NCBI RefSeq assembly: GCF_024763615.1
Contig: NC_077223.1
Coordinates: forward strand, 53,630,627 to 53,694,626
Length of the DNA stretch: 64,000 nt
DNA from: Phlebotomus papatasi
Lineage: Eukaryota; Arthropoda; Insecta; Diptera; Psychodidae
Direction of reading: 5' to 3'
Below, in pieces: positions 47,085-58,836 of this stretch. The translations under genes were made by a program, and so were the position numbers. Below the pieces are notes generated by a model. The model ran no database searches. It saw only the letters and a list, made by a program, of their open reading frames with translations, and was not told where the DNA came from. Within the stretch, counting starts at the first letter, position 1, and the number at the start of each line of letters is the position of its first letter.

Positions 47085-47851
47085 TTAGGTTTAAAATCTC
47101 AAGCCTTAATCATTCACACCAGGTGGAGGAATCCTGAACCTCACCCAATTTATCTCTCAAATGAGGTGATTCCTTTCACTTCTAGGGCCAAGGACCTGGG
47201 TATCATTTTTAATGAAACTCTGACGTGGTCTGATCATGCGGCTGAGATTTGCAGGAAAGTTTTCCTCACTTTGCGCACTTTGCGACGCTTTCAGTCCTTC
47301 ACGCCCCAGGGTACAAGGCTTCTATTAGTTAGAGCTCTAATAGTCCCTTTCTTTACGTACGGGGCTGAACTATTTTTCAGTGCTAACGCTGAGACGCAGA
47401 GTCGGCTGAACAGAGCTTTCAACTCCTGTGTACGGTACGTCTACGGGCTCCGTAAGTTCGATCACATTTCCCCTTGGGTGGATTCAATCCTTGGTCTTCC
47501 ACTTTTTCCTTACCTGGAGACTCGTGCTGTTGACTTTGTCTCACGGTTACTGAGTGTTGGAGTGCCACGGTATCTCGCGGAGCTTGTGGTGGCTGGATCA
47601 TCCACTAGGGCTTCGTGTCTCCGTGTGCCTAGTTCGGGTAGTCGCATTCTCCGCGATTCCCTATTTGTTGAAGGGATCATTCTCTGGAATGGTTTGCCTC
47701 GCGAGCGGAAGAGGGAGCTTATCCTTAGATTTGTGGCTGCCACGCATTCCTCGTGTTCTACATGAGCTGTTCTTGTAATTGTTATTATTATTATTTTTTA
47801 TTTGTACAGAGGACAGATTGTCCTATGAAATATTAATAAATTGAATTGAAA
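47085..47851 (+). pseudogene. 5'-truncated LINE (Jockey/LOA-like), RT C-terminal third and 3' end
   Basis: The frame is open from about 47100 to the stop at 47763-47765, more than 220 codons. It carries the RT thumb and C-terminal motifs: RAKDLGIIFNETLTWSDHA, then YVYGLRKFDHISPW, LGLPLFPYLETRAVDF and FVEGIILWNGLPR. The YADD active site and everything upstream are absent. The 3' UTR holds TTATTATTATTATTTTT and the element ends ATTAATAAATTGAATTGAA, a TTGAA-type tail. No frameshift in the remaining part, so it is fairly young. It belongs to a different family from the LINE at 44850, judged by the tail and sequence. Confidence 0.85.
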
Positions 47852-48569
47852 TTGCTCAACATAGTTATCTTAACAGTAAACTGAGAGAAGGTCCTCAAAG
47901 AATAGGTGTTGAAACAACACCGCATGGAATGAGATTTGATATTAGAGTCAAACTTTACCTTGAGTGTTGAATTAAAATTCTTTTTTTTTTTGTTTAATTC
48001 AAATTCAAATTCTTTATTTTTTTAATATTGAAATATTTTTTTTTAGATTTGTATATTGTTAACACTCAAATATAATAGTTGTATATCGAGTATTGACTTA
48101 ACACTCGTAAGTGTTCAATGAAGCATGTGCTAGTGTATCACATCACTGCTTTTTTTTAAATTATATATTAGACTTCAAAGAATGTAATCTTAGGGGGATC
48201 CTTATCTACTAAAGAAATAGTCGACATAACCCAATCAATAGTGTAGAAATAAAAATCAATGTTTACAACTACCCCACGTTTACTACTGCTCCAGATTCCT
48301 CTATACCCTCTTTAGGGGTTGAAACGTACTTCACACATCCTCAGACTCAATGAGAGTAGTGAATAACCTCAAGTAGTGTTGGAACAAACCTCGAGTGTTA
48401 TCTCAGCTCTCACCTGAGAGTTAGTTGATTCTATAGTTTTGGATTTGAGGAGTTGTGATTTTGTTTATACTTCAGGATTAGCAAAAACATGGATTAGCAT
48501 AGGGGTTGATTATATCTCTAATTCTAATCTTTTTTCTTTGCGCTTAACATTGTTTTGACTAAACTTTTA
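47852..48569. other. Intronic sequence, no gene seen
   Basis: Several CACTC/GAGTGTT words recur (about 47950-48420), with no defined structure. Nothing coding. Confidence 0.35.
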
Positions 48570-48973
48570 GGGCAGAATCACATTGACAATAAAATGCTCG
48601 CTGTAGCCTAACCGTATTTCGTTAAATTACTTATTTTCATTGCAATTCTTACGCAAATTTTCCATTACCGTATTACCTTATCTCATATTCGGTGGCACTA
48701 GGTCAAAATAATATAAGAAAATTGTATAAATAAAACGAAAATTCCATAAACGGTGAGCAAGAAAAACTGTACGATTAATTTCTCTTACAGTTTTTTGCCA
48801 CTGTTTATCGAATTTTCGTTTTATTTCTTCGATTTTCTTATATTATTTTCACCTAGTGCCACCGAATATGAGAAAAGGTAATACGGTAATCGAGAATTTG
48901 CATAAGAATTGCAATGAAAATGCGTAAATTAACGAAATACGGTGAGCATATTACTGTCAATGTGATTCTGCCC
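48570..48973. repeat. 404-bp near-perfect foldback (GGGCAGAATCACATTGACA termini)
   Basis: GGGCAGAATCACATTGACA at the left and TGTCAATGTGATTCTGCCC at the right are exact complements. Pairing continues through AATACGGTAAT, ATATTCGGTGGCACTAGGT and AAAACGAAAATTC to a short central loop near 48770. TA precedes the left end; the right flank is TGA. Arms are about 200 bases. Confidence 0.9.
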
Positions 48974-51900
48974 TGAATCTGAAATAAATTCAGTACTTCG
49001 TTATCTGGATGATTGGGGATAAAAATAACAAATAAAAACTCAGATGTAAAGGCAGATTTTTTTTTGATTTCTAAAAGTGTTTGACAGCTATCATTTGGAT
49101 ATCGGAAAGTTGAGAGTACATAAGAAAGTACATAATGAAAGCTATGGTTCTTACATCCTTACATTTGTTTCATGCTGAAGAAAAAAATGGTAAAAACCGG
49201 CGAATAACTTAAAAAAAATCATTGTATTTTAAGATGAAGACATGTCCTTCTGTCTCGATGAGTGAGGGACTGCCACTTATAAACCCAACGACAAAAGTTG
49301 CTCAATAAGGCACCTCTGCTTAATTTTATTACATTTTACATGAGGTATGAGACAGAGATCCAGATTATGCAACTTCCATTTCCATGCCCTATTATCGCTT
49401 TCCATTCCGTCTAGCGAAAAGGCCGGTAATTCTTTATGGGAAAACTTGATATAAAACGTTTTAAAAATATATTAGCCCTGAAATAAACAAAAAAAAATTA
49501 CAAAAAAAATTCCTTCAATAAATAGTCTCTAGAGGCAATAAAATTAATCACTATGATGTACAATCGATAAGTTCAATTTGGGTTAAAATGTCTCACATTT
49601 TCGAGGGTTAACTCATATTGTGTTGGTGTCTATAGATAAAAAAAAAATGTATTGAGAAGGACGGAGAGAATGAGCCTCACTGAAAATTTATTGTAAATCC
49701 AACGATAAACCATTTCGCGATGTTTGCCTTGGAAATTACAGTGAATTCAATGATACGTTTTTATGCTCTTCTCCCTCCAGTTTCAAAAGCTTAATGTGTC
49801 TGTCTCGTACAAACCTGTGCCACTGAGGTGTATGCTTTTTTTTTCTCATCAGTATTGGAGTGTCTACAAGAGTAGTGGAAAGAGATCCCATTGAAAAGTC
49901 CCTCATGCATTATTTAATCCTCATTGTGTGCATTCCCTTTTTCCAAAACCTCATCCTTTCATCTCCCCCAAATCGGTACATTTCGATCTCAAATCTCCAT
50001 CGCCTATGTCTCACGCTCTGATAATTCACGAGGGATGAGTGAAATGGTCTTGAGGACCATGATTGGTGTAAAAAGGAGAGATAGGTGATGGTTTGTGTAA
50101 AGCAAAAAAGTGTGATGAACTTCGCTTTCTCTCCGAATGTTTCTTGAACTGTTCATGTTGTCTTTTGCCTTAACTTCTTGTGTCTCACCACTCTCTTTAG
50201 ATGGATTTCATATTTGAAGTGGGGAGAGTGAGATCAACTGGTGAGAAGATGAAGAGAAGAAAAACGACCATCAGCCACTGCAAAACGAGTTTCATCCACG
50301 ATTATCCGTCTTTTTTTTTCTCAAACCAAAACTGTGGAGATTTTTCTACTCATAATATGATATATATGTTCGTGTAAAAATTTGAATTATTTACTCATAG
50401 GCGTTGAAGCGGTTGGTCTCTTTGATTTTTTTCCAATCTCAGGTTTACCGAACAAATTAGGTGATAATCACATACATAAAAAAATTAAATTGTATTTTAA
50501 ATAACCATTCTACACATAAAATGTAAAATTTTTGACATTTAATATCTGTCAAAGTGACATATGTCAAAAATATGTTTAATTGTTGACGCGTCGTTAATAA
50601 ATCTGATTACAAATACAACAACGGAAAGCAAGTAAAAACATTCTGGGTGTCATATCAGCCTATTAATTCTACTAGTTTTTTGCCCCTCTTTCTGTCAATG
50701 TTGTGTCACAGTCACAGAGTGTGAGGAGTTTTCTTGTCAAACACACTTCAATGAACACGTAGCATTCGCATATACAACTGTAAAATTGCATTTTCCCTCT
50801 TTCCTTCTCCGTAATTCTCTGCATTTTTCAGAGTTTTTTTTTTGTTTTTTGCTGATCTCTTTTGCATCATTTATAACCTTCTCACTTACACTACACGTGT
50901 GTAAGTGGAATAAATGATTAGTAAAGGCTTTGGAGCAAAAGAGATATAGATACTTCACAATATCCATGCAATAATCAGACCTCTATTTGTTTATGTAATA
51001 ATTGAGGTTAGTTTAGTAATTCAATTGAAATAATTACTGAGGAAATTGTTCGTTGCAATGTGAAATTGGAAAGGCAATGGTGAATTTGTGTGTGAAAGAA
51101 GGTAAAGGTATACTTGTTTTCTTGCTACAATTTGCATATTGTTGAATTAAGGGGAGAAATAACATTCTATTCTATAACATTATATTGTGTCATCTTTTTC
51201 TCATACTTTGATTTCACGCCATGTCAATTTTAGTATATTGTTGATACAAGACTGCCAAAATTCATATGATACTATATTTAAATGTATCTCACTCATTTCT
51301 AATTTCTTAATGTCACTGTCAATTATTTTTATTTAGCACAAAGGTGACGTCACAACATTTACTCCAATTATGTTCATTCTCGAGAAAAAAATGCCCCAAA
51401 TTGCCATGGCATGATTTATTCGTATTTTTTCGGTAAATCTGTTTTCGGTTCGATGGATGGAGCATGAAAAAAATGCAGATTGTCGGCTAAAAATGTGTCA
51501 GGCACGTGTGTGGGGTGGTTGAAAAAAAAAGATCGCTAAATGGGTTAATTCGGAGATAAATAAACATACAAGTGCACTCTTGGGCAAAAAGCGCCAATTG
51601 TGAGTGAAAATGAGGGACTCTTTCAACCGTAACCGCACTCAAGTGGTTCCCCAGAGAGAAAACTTCATTCTTTCTGTACTTGACTATGGAATTAATGTAT
51701 ATATGATATTTCGGTGCGATAATGTGTCTCTTTTATGAAGAATTTCACCGTGATTGCCCTATTAGAAGTTAAATGAAAGCATGTAATTTTTAAATCAAAA
51801 TTATTTCAAGGTATTGTGGTGTTCTTTTACTGTTTTATAATCTGTTTTAAAGGAGCAAAATTCCTAATATTTTGTTTTGTATGCATTATAAATTGCTTAA

Positions 51901-52636
51901 TTTAACTATTGATAAAAGTTTTTTTTTAGAAACTCATCTTTGCTAATAATTAAAAAAAGAATCTGAATGCACATTATTTTTTTTAAGGGTAATGTAAAAT
52001 CGAAATAATAAAACATTTCAAAAAGTTACATAAAGAAATCTACCAGTTTATAGAATCTTTTAATCCTCACAATCCACACTCCTTCTTGCAGTCATCGCCA
52101 TCTTAACGTCGAAGCCAACCATCAAGAAAAAACAATGGAAAGTCTCTTTACATATTTTGTAATCTAGCATTAAAGGTTATTAATATCAGAAAAAATGAAA
52201 AAAAGGAGACTTTCTTTAATCGATGCTTAACATAGGCTCACCTAAAGAATATTATGACTTCTAAAGGGTAAATAGGGCACTGAAGGTTCCACCGATCTTT
52301 CAACTTCTTTGATGTGATCTGTTCACGGGAACTGATGCTCACTCACTGAAGTATGGAAAAAATTGACTCGAACAAAAACCCCAGCAGCAACCTTCAGCAT
52401 CCGTCTAAGGATGATGACTTGAGTGTGTCATAAGTCATAAAAATATGAAGTATTGAGATTTGTGGGTTTTGCCGTTGACTGGATTAACAATTGTCGAATA
52501 GGCCGTTCCTTCTACATTTTGTTTATTTTTTCTTATTTTAATTTTTTGTTTAATTCTTTTTTATAGTGAATATTTTTAATGTACACGTTTTATTTTTTTA
52601 ACTAGGGTGGCGGCATTAATTGTGGCATCTGTCTTT
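48974..52636. other. Repeat-poor intronic sequence
   Basis: This is the longest stretch without recognisable repeats. No exon is supported. A cluster of TGTCA/TGACA words forms a small inverted repeat at about 50535-50570 (TTTTTGACATTTAATATCTG and TCAAAGTGACATATGTCAAA). Absence of insertions in a repeat-dense intron could reflect regulatory constraint. Confidence 0.4.
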
Positions 52637-52750
52637 ACTTATGGCCTCGTCGCAAAAAACTTTAAAATGTCACAAAATTATTTCGACCACATCACATTTT
52701 TTTGGTTTTCGGAATCATTTTCTGATGGAAATTACGACAAGGCCATAAGT
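52637..52750. repeat. Small foldback (ACTTATGGCCTCGTCG termini)
   Basis: ACTTATGGCCTCGTCG at the left and CGACAAGGCCATAAGT at the right pair with one mismatch, 114 bp overall. A 99-codon + strand frame spans it and is probably incidental. Confidence 0.7.
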
Positions 52751-52904
52751 AAAAACAGGTCACAAATAATGTCACTACCCTACAAGTCTTTAAGAATGAA
52801 AAAAGACTTGTGTCAGGTGAAATTTTACATAAAAATGGTAATTATTACATCGATATGCGTCGAGTTAATTTCGGTCGTTTGGGGAAGCGGGGTGGCTTTG
52901 AATT

Positions 52905-53095
52905 AGGGTGCATTTGCAATTGGTCTTTTTTCTCCTACTTTTGAAAGGAATTAAGGCTAATCATAATTTAATTAAGATGTACAATTGGTTTATGGAGCTA
53001 AACAATATCACGGTAAAGTCGAGTTCTTTTCAAAAATAGGAGAGAAAAGCTCAATTTTAAAGGTACTTCATTTCAAAGGTTCCCCACTTCCCCTA
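52905..53095. repeat. Partial TA-class foldback, GGGGAAGTGGGG-type right end
   Basis: The right end TTCAAAGGTTCCCCACTTCC plus CCTA resembles the right end of the element at 61040. The left part is not clearly paired. Confidence 0.35.
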
Positions 53096-53150
53096 AAGTT
53101 GTTTCAATTCCTTAATTATTTTCGTATTTAGTGTAACAAAGGGAGTTGTA

Positions 53151-54881
53151 GGGGAGACCGGGGTACAATTAGCCAGGAGTATAAGTAGACAGTGGATTTT
53201 TCTCGTTTCCCTTAAAATGTACATTGAGCAAGGTATTTTTTAATGAAAGCAGGAACATATCCCCATATTCCCAGAAATATTTATAAGTCTGATCCTGTTA
53301 TCCTACAATTTAGAAGCGTTTTTATAAAATGGGTATAAAATTGTAGTTCTGATGTTACAGTTTTTGGCCCAGCATTTGGTTTTCAAAGCTGTTAGTCAAA
53401 ATCTCATAGTTTTACTTTGTTTCTGGTTTAATAAAGTTAATTAAGAGATATTTTTCACTTGGACAATAATTATTATCTACTTTTTTTTACTATTACATGT
53501 ATAATTGTTAGATGAAAAAGTACTATTAATGAAGAATTTGTGAAATAGATTTTTTCAGGATGTTTGCATCAATTTTCCCGCAATTACAAAAATGACATAA
53601 AAAAGTCGGCGAAAACCTTTTTCTTTTGGTTTAAGTGACATATTTAGCATCAGTGGGCTTCAGTGTATCAAGTGAAATAATATTTGGCATCTCCAGTCTA
53701 AAGTTCCGTCTGGACAACTGGTGGCAATTAGTAGGGGAGACTAGGGCAAAAAAATCACAAAACGGATATTTTATTTTTTACAAACTACCCGAGCGCCCCA
53801 GAAATTTCTAATTAACGCAGTTTCATAAGAAATTTATCGCTCTACAACTTTGTGAAAGTCTTTTTTTTCTCTATTTTGTAAGGAAATACATTTATCGAGT
53901 CGTTTTCTGAAAGGTAATTTTGTGACCATTCTCGAAAATTATGGGGCAAATAGTATCAGGCATGGGATATTATCACATTTTGACTCGCTTTGTTACGGGA
54001 TTCCGTAAATTTAAAAAAAAATACCTATATGACATATTTTCATAGGAAATTTATTCTTCTATACCTTTGTAAAACACCGTTTTCTCTATCTGAACGAGAA
54101 AAATGCTTTTCAAGGTATTTTAGAAAAAAATACACAGGAGACTGCAAATCGTTTGACCAATGCAAACAACAAGTGGCGACACATGGTATTGACGTTTCTT
54201 TTCGTCGTGAGACATGAGAAATTGCTTCGCTTTTTTGTTACTTTTTGCTCCATACCTTTTGTTACTTTTAACCCCAAGTCGTCGTTTTTAATAAAAAGAT
54301 TTCTTGAGAAAATAATCTTTGTAAAATTCTAAAATAGATAGCGGCTTCGTATTCAAGACATCTAAATCACTTAGGAAATAACCACCAGCTCATAAATTTT
54401 GAATAATAAGTAGGTAATAATTGATATATTCTTCAAGGAAAATATTTCAAAAATAGGGCTAAAAATTTCGATATTTTTTATTTTCTAAATTCCTTGTTCG
54501 AATTCGAAGAAACATACAACATCGAAGAAGGTCTATAGAGGTTATCTATGGAAAAAAATTTAAGTCGCTATCTTATTTATCTTGGAAGATATTGAGTTTT
54601 GAAATTTTCGATTTGTGACTTTTGCCCCAGTCTCCCCTACCCCAAAAGTGGCCATATCTACCCAGGCCGGGGCACGTGTAGCCAATGTGTCATACTTTTT
54701 TCATTATTCTCTCTTGAAAAAGTCAAGGATTTTAGAGCTTTGAACTACACGGTTTTATATAGCCAATATCCTAATGCTACTTATGAAACATAAAAATTTT
54801 AGACAAACCTTATCATTTTTTCACAAACCATGCGCGAAAAAAAAAGCCTCATTTGCTGGCTAAAAGTACCCCGGTCTCCCC
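53151..54881. repeat. TA-flanked foldback (GGGGAGACCGGGGTAC family) containing another element
   Basis: TA on both sides. GGGGAGACCGGGGTACAATT at the left and AAAAGTACCCCGGTCTCCCC at the right, with AGCCAG/CTGGCT next inside. Without the nested element (53735-54637 plus one TA) the length is about 826 bp. No coding frame of note. Confidence 0.85.
53735..54637. repeat. TA-flanked foldback (GGGGAGACTAGGGCAAAA family), nested
   Basis: TA on both sides. GGGGAGACTAGGGCAAAAAA at the left and TTTTGCCCCAGTCTCCCC at the right. It lies inside the 53151 element, whose end it resembles only in the first nine bases, so it is a different family that chose a similar neighbourhood. Frames at 53990 and 54599 are incidental. 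Confidence 0.85.
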
Positions 54882-56820
54882 TATATACTTAACCTAGCCC
54901 CAAACCTATAATCACACTGACTATTTGATTCCCTATCAGTTCCCGTGTTCAGTCTTAAAAAGTTTATAATTCACCCTACATTTTGATATTAGGTACTTTG
55001 TTTTTATAATCTTTTAATATTTAAACGCTGTATACAAAGATTGAACTAAAACCCAAAATATTGTTGAATTCAAGATGTAGTATATATAGTAAATTCCTAT
55101 AAAATCATAATCTTGCCACGATTTAAAGGAATGGGTATTTAGCGTTCTATTCTTGGATAAATCAATTGACTCTATGGTAATAATTTAGGAGGAAATTTGC
55201 TGTCACGCAAATTGTTTTATTTGTAAAAGGATTGAATGAGTGAAATTAGACAATTTATTTTCTGCCACTTTCTGTAATATAATGATTTTCTCATGAATAT
55301 TCTAAATGTGAATATCGACAATCCTATACTATGTATTTAGTGTTCAATATAAAAATATTTCCATGATTTCGAAATATACGTCTGCTATATCGGACAAAGA
55401 GGAGACTTGATAAGAAAATTTTGCTTTTCAATCTCCATCGTGATTTGAGGTCATTGCCATGTAATGCGTGGGTGACTCGCAGGTTTCTTCGTATTTATAT
55501 TTATATGCCCTCGAAAAACGATATTAGGAGATGAGCATGAAAAAAAGGTCGCAAAAAATATGATGAGAATAAGCAATTGAAAAAAAAGTTAAAATAACCA
55601 AATAAGCAAAATACCGCGTGTGGGAGAAGAAGGTGATTTAAAATAAATCATACAGAAGTATTATATATTTCTGGCGCAATTTTTGTGAATCATGTCTGAG
55701 TCTACAATATATTAAATGTGTACATGTGTACATGAAAATTATGCTTCTTGAGAATGATGTGAGCCGTCTGAAATAATACGCCAAAAGCTCCCAAACCAAC
55801 CCACGTTTTCCCGTCAACACTTGCATCTCAAAAAGACATGTTAATTTACATCATGGATCACATAATTCAATCAATTAATTCATCCACAAATCTGAATGAT
55901 ACTTTGCAGACATTTTTCATCCATTTGTTGATGCTTCTGGGCGGTAAATAATGAGTGAAAGGAAGAATCACAGAAGTAATTGAATCTGAATCTCATTATA
56001 CAAAGAAGATTCATATTCTGTGGACGGATGCTGATGGGGTTTTTTCCACTGATGGGGGAGGACTACTGTTTCTCTCAAGTTTCTCTCCCATCGCGTCGAC
56101 GCAAAATCCATGCCGTTGATGCGATTTTAGTTGTGACGGGAAACTCCCTAGACAAATAATTTTTCTTTATTATAGTTTGTTTAAAATTTGAAACATTTGG
56201 CAGAATTTAGTGGGAAACCCCTAAAATTTACGCCAATCAACTTAATTGGAGACGGTGAAAAAGGCGCCAAAAGCAATAGGAAAATTCAACAAAGTCTCCC
56301 AAAAGATTTAAATTGCAATGGTTTCGCACGATTAAACTTCAATAGTCTCCTCAATAAAATGTTATTTGGGAACAAATATCGCTATTTAACTCGCAATTCA
56401 AAACTAATTTGTTCTCTTTCTAATATTAGACACATTGCTAAGAGTTGAATTGATGAAAGTCGTTTAGGAAATTATAATATATGAGGAAGTTATTAGGAAA
56501 AAAGAAAAAAATAGGGTCCAGTCTTATTTTAAGATTGAAAGATTTTTTTTTAGAAGTTTGTAAGTATTCTTTGAGCACATGACCTTTAATTTGACTTATT
56601 TGACTTCCCTACAAAATGCCAAATATTTATCTAAGATCGTTGGATCTCTGTTGACAAAAATCAAGATTGATTTACATATAAGTATTATTATATTAACAAA
56701 ACACTAGAGGAAACGTTCATCTTTAAATTAATTTTTATGCCGCTTAAATATTTATATTTAATTTTATTTTCTTCGCATTATGAAGTATCTTCAGAAACAT
56801 TGAAAAAAATACAGTAAAAA
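54882..56820. other. Intronic sequence, no gene seen
   Basis: No inverted repeat or exon recognised. Frames at 55638 (-) and 56188 (+) have no supporting features. Confidence 0.4.
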
Positions 56821-56922
56821 GAGAAAAAATATATATTGTAAAATTGTTTGTAAATATTTGTACTGGGGACTTACGAAATGCTCGTAAATCGTATAACCCA
56901 AAAAAAAAACTACATTGACCCT

Positions 56923-57071
56923 TTAATCCTTTAAGGACGATTGGGTCACCGGTGACACAAAAATTATTTTTTTTCCTACGGTCTTACAAAGTTGTGTTTT
57001 GCTCTGAAAAGTCAGAAAAAACGATTTTTTCTGACCCTCAATTTTTGACCTTCTCGTCCTTAAAGGGTTAA
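56923..57071. repeat. TTAA-class MITE, CCTTTAAGGACGA termini, short copy
   Basis: TTAA then TCCTTTAAGGACGATTGGG at the left and CTCGTCCTTAAAGGG then TTAA at the right. A perfect palindrome GTCACCGGTGAC sits just inside the left end. It is inserted in foldback copy C. A partial inverted copy follows from the shared TTAA (57068-57153). Confidence 0.75.
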
Positions 57072-57153
57072 GGACGACAAAGTCAAAAATCGGGGGTCAG
57101 AAAAAAATCGCTTTGTATGACTTTTTAGAGCAAAACACAACTTTAGAATGTTA
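57068..57153. repeat. Partial inverted copy of the CCTTTAAGGACGA MITE
   Basis: After the shared TTAA, GGACGACAAAGTCAAAAATC and GAGCAAAACACAACTTTAG are the reverse complement of the right and middle parts of the 56923 element. The far end is missing. Confidence 0.7.
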
Positions 57154-57605
57154 GCACTAGCTTCTCCCCAACTCCCCAAATCCTATAATTCACAAACAAG
57201 TTCGTAAAAGTTTGTACTTTTTTCACAAACATTGTTCGTAACATGATCACTTGACGAGCATTTTTCAAACTTAGAAACATTTGTTCGTAAATGTTTGTAA
57301 ACACACAAAAATGTTTGTAAAATTTTGTCATTTGTTCGTGCATTTTTCCAAGACAAAAAAATATACGAAGAAATGTTTGTAAAAGTATAAAAAATGCTTG
57401 TCAAATGATCATCTTACGAACAACGTTTATGAAAAAAGTACAAACTTTTACGAACTTGTTTGTGGATTATACGATTTAGGAGCATTTCGTACGGACCCAG
57501 TGGGAATTAACAAATACTTACAAACAATTTTACAATTTTTTTTCTGTGTATATTTTATCAATTAAACGAAATAGAAGAGAATTATTATTAAACATACATT
57601 TGTTA

Positions 57606-57852
57606 CACTGACTGAGAGAAATCCGAAAAAGTTAAAATAACATTCCGGAAATGTTTATTTTACCCTGCAGTATTGATCCGAAATCGGTGTAAATATTATG
57701 CTTTTTAGGTGTATTAGGGGTTAAAGTTACCCTTTTTCATATTAATTTTACCCTTAAAAAGATGTAAAATTAATATTAAAAAATGTTGATATATTTTTAC
57801 ACCCTAAAAGTGTTAAAGTTATTTTAATCGCATCCCTGTTTTTCTCTCAGTG
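57606..57852. repeat. CACTGAG MITE, copy 2
   Basis: Flanked by TA. Ends CACTGACTGAGAGAAATCC (with a 4-base CTGA duplication) and GTTTTTCTCTCAGTG. Otherwise collinear with the copy at 18975. Confidence 0.85.
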
Positions 57853-58542
57853 TAGTATTGTGCGGCAATCTTTTATCACAAATTAAGAGTAGGGAAAACT
57901 GGGACATAATTAGTCAAAAGTAGAATTAGAGAATAAGATGATGTAGTTTGTGTTAGAAGTAATGTTGAGAAAAAAAATCAATGTTTATTCAGAGTAAACA
58001 CCTCGTTTCCTATTAATTGTTCATATTTATCACATTTCTCAGACTGATTCAAACATTTTTTCACAAATTTTTCTAAATTTAATTTCTTAGCTATTCTACG
58101 CTGTTCTCCTTTATTTAAAGAATTCTAGAAAATAAAAGAGACACAAGCAAACCTTGTTATTATGCGGGGAAGGGGATAACACATATTTTTACGATTGTAA
58201 ATTCTAAAAGGATGAATATGCAAGAGATCGTGCTTCGTCAAATAGCTTTGGATATTAAAAAATCAATTATCCTGTTCCTACATATGACTTGTACGTTGAA
58301 TGGTCATACTTTCTGCCATCCTCTCTCGATGAGACAACTACCGTGTTAAGGTCATGATCCTCATGCATGCAATGCATTTTTAAAATGTTTTTTTGCAAGT
58401 TATTCTTTGATTTAAAAAAAAAACTGCTTTTTCTTTCATTTTAAGTTCATAAATAATGTCAAAATCGGAATTGCAATACCCCTTTGTTGGGAAATTAAAT
58501 TTTTTTTTCCGGTTTTAATCCGAGTTTACATTAAGCTTACCC
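57853..58542. other. Intronic sequence, no gene seen
   Basis: A fragment at about 57890-57945 (GTAGGGAAAACTGGGACATA) recalls the TA-class ends but has no partner. The rest is featureless. Confidence 0.35.
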
Positions 58543-58836
58543 GGAAAAAATATTTAGTGAAATTGTTTGTAAGTGTTTGTGAATTCATACTGGGGACTAA
58601 CGAAATGCTCGTAACGGACTAAAAAATACGTTAAAGTTTGTAATTTTTCACAAACATTGTTCGTAACATAATCACTCGACAAGCATTTTTTGCTCTTTTG
58701 CAAATATTTGTTCGTACGTTTTTGTTTGTCAAACAAAACTTTACGAATAAATGATAAAAATTTTACGATCATTTTTTGTGTGTTCACAAACATTTACGAA
58801 CAAAATGTTTGCAAAAGAACAAAAAGTTGCTCGTTA
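58543..58836. repeat. Large foldback element (TTCGTAAA family), copy D, left part
   Basis: GTGAAATTGTTTGTAAGTG through GCAAAAGAACAAAAAG parallels copy B. It ends in the LINE target duplication AGTTGCTCGTTA (58825-58836). The right part resumes at 60923. Confidence 0.75.
58825..58836. repeat. 12-bp target-site duplication, left copy
   Basis: AGTTGCTCGTTA, identical to 60923-60934, bounding the LINE body. Confidence 0.9.

Larger units (their letters stand above)
56821..57548. repeat. Large foldback element (TTCGTAAA family), copy C, interrupted
   Basis: The left terminal part (56821-56905) and the body from about 57181 to 57548 match copy B (CACAAACAAGTTCGTAAAAG, CACTTGACGAGCATTTTT). About 230-270 bases of TTAA-class material interrupt it at about 56912-57175. 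Minus-strand frames inside are repeat artefacts. Confidence 0.75.

Noticed and set aside
50435..50465. CCAATCTCAG|GTTTACC as acceptor-donor juxtaposition
   Set aside because: The acceptor side is fair but GTTTAC is a poor donor, and no open frame follows.
52607..52906. 99-codon + strand frame
   Set aside because: It spans a small foldback and has no domain, acceptor or donor in phase.
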